DNA from: Streptomyces hygroscopicus
GTDB taxonomy: Bacteria; Actinomycetota; Actinomycetes; Streptomycetales; Streptomycetaceae
Direction: 5' to 3'
DNA: 64,000 nt
Assembly (NCBI RefSeq): GCF_026168105.1
Contig: NZ_LBMW01000013.1
Location: 103,851 to 167,850, forward strand
The position numbers were made by a program, and so were the translations under genes. Numbering within the stretch: position 1 is the first letter of the stretch; every line of letters starts with the position of its first letter. Positions 62,631-64,000 of the stretch are shown here, piece after piece. Under the pieces are notes generated by a model. It worked only from the letters and a program-made list of their open reading frames with translations. It did no database searches and had not been told where the DNA came from.

Positions 62631-63608
62631 ATGAGCGCGTCAGGCGGCACCAGGGCGATCGTGGCGGCACTCGGCGCCAACCTCGCGATCGCGGCATCGA
62701 AGTTCGTGGCGTTCGCCTTCAGCGGTTCCTCGTCGATGCTCGCCGAAGGCGTCCACTCGCTCGCGGACTCCGGCAACCAGTTCCTGCTGCTGATCGGAGG
62801 CAAGCGCGCCCAGCGCGAGGCGACCCCGCAGCATCCGTTCGGCTACGGCCGCGAACGTTTCATCTACGCCTTCCTCGTCTCGATCGTCCTCTTCTCGGTC
62901 GGCGGCATGTTCGCCATCTACGAGGGCTACGAGAAGATCCAGCACCCCCACCAACTGGAGAACTGGTACTGGCCCGTGGGCGTGCTCGTCTTCGCGATCA
63001 TCGCCGAGGGCTTCTCGTTCCGCACCGCCATCAAGGAGTCCGACGAACTGCGCGGCACGCTGTCCTGGGCGCAGTTCATCCGCCACGCCAAGGCGCCAGA
63101 GCTGCCGGTCGTCCTCCTGGAGGACTTCGGCGCGCTCATCGGCCTGGTCCTCGCGCTCGGCGGCGTCGGCCTCTCGCTGCTCACCGGCGACGGCATCTGG
63201 GACGGCATCGGCACCGTCTGCATCGGCGCGCTCCTCGTCCTGATCGCCCTCGTCCTCGCCGCCGAGACCAAGTCCCTGCTCCTGGGTGAGGCCGCGGGCC
63301 TCGAGGACGTCAAGAAGATCGAGGCGGCCGTCGTCGACGACGAGACGGTCACCGGCATCATCCACATGCGCACCCTCCACCTCGGCCCCGAGGAACTGCT
63401 GATCGCCGCCAAGATCGCTGTCCGGCACGACGACACGGCCGCGCAGGTCGCCGCCGCGATCAACGCCGCCGAGGCCCGCATTCGTGCCGCCGTCCCGATC
63501 GCCCGCGTCATCTACCTGGAACCGGACATCTACAGCGAGGCCGAGGCGGCCAAGGGCCCGGACCCCGAGGCGACGCCCGGAGGCCCGCCCCGGACCACCG
63601 GACACTGA
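62631..63608 (+). CDS. Cation diffusion facilitator transporter
   Basis: 325 residues. Six membrane helices, with ANLAIAASKFVAFAFSGSSS and EGVHSLADSGNQFLLLIGGK carrying the H-x3-D metal site in helix 2, and LLEDFGALIGLVLALGG with the second pair (E/D in place of the usual H-D). A cytoplasmic C-terminal domain follows (about 240-305). CDF proteins export zinc, cobalt or manganese; this substrate is unknown because the helix-5 site differs. ATG 62631 has a weak ribosome site. It lies between manA and sahH. Confidence 0.9.
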   Translation: MSASGGTRAIVAALGANLAIAASKFVAFAFSGSSSMLAEGVHSLADSGNQFLLLIGGKRAQREATPQHPFGYGRERFIYAFLVSIVLFSVGGMFAIYEGYEKIQHPHQLENWYWPVGVLVFAIIAEGFSFRTAIKESDELRGTLSWAQFIRHAKAPELPVVLLEDFGALIGLVLALGGVGLSLLTGDGIWDGIGTVCIGALLVLIALVLAAETKSLLLGEAAGLEDVKKIEAAVVDDETVTGIIHMRTLHLGPEELLIAAKIAVRHDDTAAQVAAAINAAEARIRAAVPIARVIYLEPDIYSEAEAAKGPDPEATPGGPPRTTGH

Positions 63609-63935
63609 GCCCCGTGCCCGGCAGGGCGAGATCGAGGGCGCGGCACCCCTGGGTGTTCTGTGCCGGTTCCGTTCCCCGCCCCGTGATCGGCGCAATGTGT
63701 ACGCAGGCGGACTGGGGGCGGCTGGGTCCTCCGGTGTAGCTTGGGACGGAGCCAGACGTCGCTGCTGATGGCGGTCGGGCGGCCCACGCGGGCCGACCGA
63801 GGGAGAGAGGGCCTCCGACGGACTGCGCTGCGCGCACGTGGGCATGCCTGTGTGCCCTCTTTCGGGCACCTCGGTGCCCTCCGCCGCGCAGACCAGCCGT
63901 ACCCACCTCGACCCGAATCCGAGGAGCAGCTCGCA
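63609..63935. promoter_or_regulatory. Leader region of sahH with alternative hairpins
   Basis: 327 bases. GTGCCC at 63852-63857, GGGCAC at 63864-63869 and GTGCCC at 63874-63879 mean the middle word can pair with either neighbour, giving two mutually exclusive hairpins about 60-80 bases before the start. GGGCAT near 63839 adds a further partner. I could not match the known SAH riboswitch consensus. Confidence 0.5.
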
Positions 63936-64000
63936 ATGACGACTGTCGAGAACCGACAGGACTTCAAGGTCGCCGACCTCTCCCTGGCCGAGTTCGGCCG
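63936..64000 (+). CDS. sahH: Adenosylhomocysteinase (partial)
   Basis: Only the first 21 residues and part of the next codon are present: MTTVENRQDFKVADLSLAEFG. This N-terminus is that of S-adenosylhomocysteine hydrolase, which splits SAH into adenosine and homocysteine in the methyl cycle. ATG 63936 follows GAGGAGC nine bases upstream. The call rests on a short stretch plus conserved position next to the manA/CDF genes. Confidence 0.85.
   Translation, partial: MTTVENRQDFKVADLSLAEFG

Noticed and set aside
63660..63935. A known SAH riboswitch before sahH
   Set aside because: I could not fit the consensus core from memory; only alternative hairpins are supported.

Overview
The window looks like a piece of a Streptomyces chromosome. 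It is very GC-rich with strong third-position GC bias, uses many GTG starts, and carries whiB, a SigB/F-type sigma factor with serine-kinase-type and STAS partners, F420 genes (fbiA, fbiB), and a cluster of LytR-CpsA-Psr proteins. From memory, the gene order matches the region of the S. coelicolor chromosome running from the hut/sigI genes to sahH. That comparison was not computed. Most genes are ordinary core genes. I saw no prophage, insertion sequence, tRNA or CRISPR array.

Region by region. 1-2.1 kb: a secreted beta-carbonic anhydrase cut by the window edge, an isolated C-terminal fragment of an aromatic amino acid (histidine) ammonia-lyase, and a coupled RpiR regulator. 2.2-4.7 kb: an operon of three roadblock/LC7 proteins and a DUF4388-like protein. 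5.1-12.1 kb: a PLP decarboxylase diverging from a histidine-utilisation operon (hutU, an M20 amidohydrolase, hutF, hutI). 12.1-16.2 kb: a sigma-like/zinc-finger/lectin membrane chimera, then sigI diverging from its anti-anti-sigma and anti-sigma genes. 16.4-20.5 kb: a four-gene cell-surface operon with LPXTG and LAXTG sortase substrates, a DUF916-like membrane protein and a neocarzinostatin-like membrane protein. 20.6-25.5 kb: a POT peptide transporter, a two-component system and a GtrA protein.

25.6-32.0 kb: purK-purE-dipeptidase, a membrane-anchored collagen-like protein, an acyl-CoA dehydrogenase and UDP-glucose dehydrogenase. 32.2-44.8 kb: a broken CGNR zinc-finger gene, then five LCP ligases interleaved with a thioesterase, a GT2 glycosyltransferase, a TIGR03089 protein and a secreted peptidoglycan amidase. 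45.1-63.6 kb: a mannose/F420/WhiB block (manC-like, alkA-like, fbiB, fbiA, cysteine dioxygenase, whiB, giant glycosyltransferase, DUF5719, zincin-like, DUF3499, manB, Trm112-like, SIS, manA, a cation diffusion facilitator). The start of sahH follows at the right edge. This block resembles the M. tuberculosis manA-manB-whiB2-fbiA-fbiB-manC-LCP-sahH neighbourhood.

The genes fit a few themes: histidine breakdown, stress and developmental regulation, and building the cell envelope. ManA, ManB and the ManC-like enzyme would make GDP-mannose, Ugd makes UDP-glucuronate, the GT2 enzymes build glycans, and the LCP proteins attach polymers to peptidoglycan. The observations most worth following up are the surface-protein operon, the sigma/lectin chimera, the lyase fragment beside hut, a U-tract terminator in the transporter leader, short tandem repeats that span stop codons, and a terminator placed so that the whiB-region operon may be transcribed antisense through the zincin gene.
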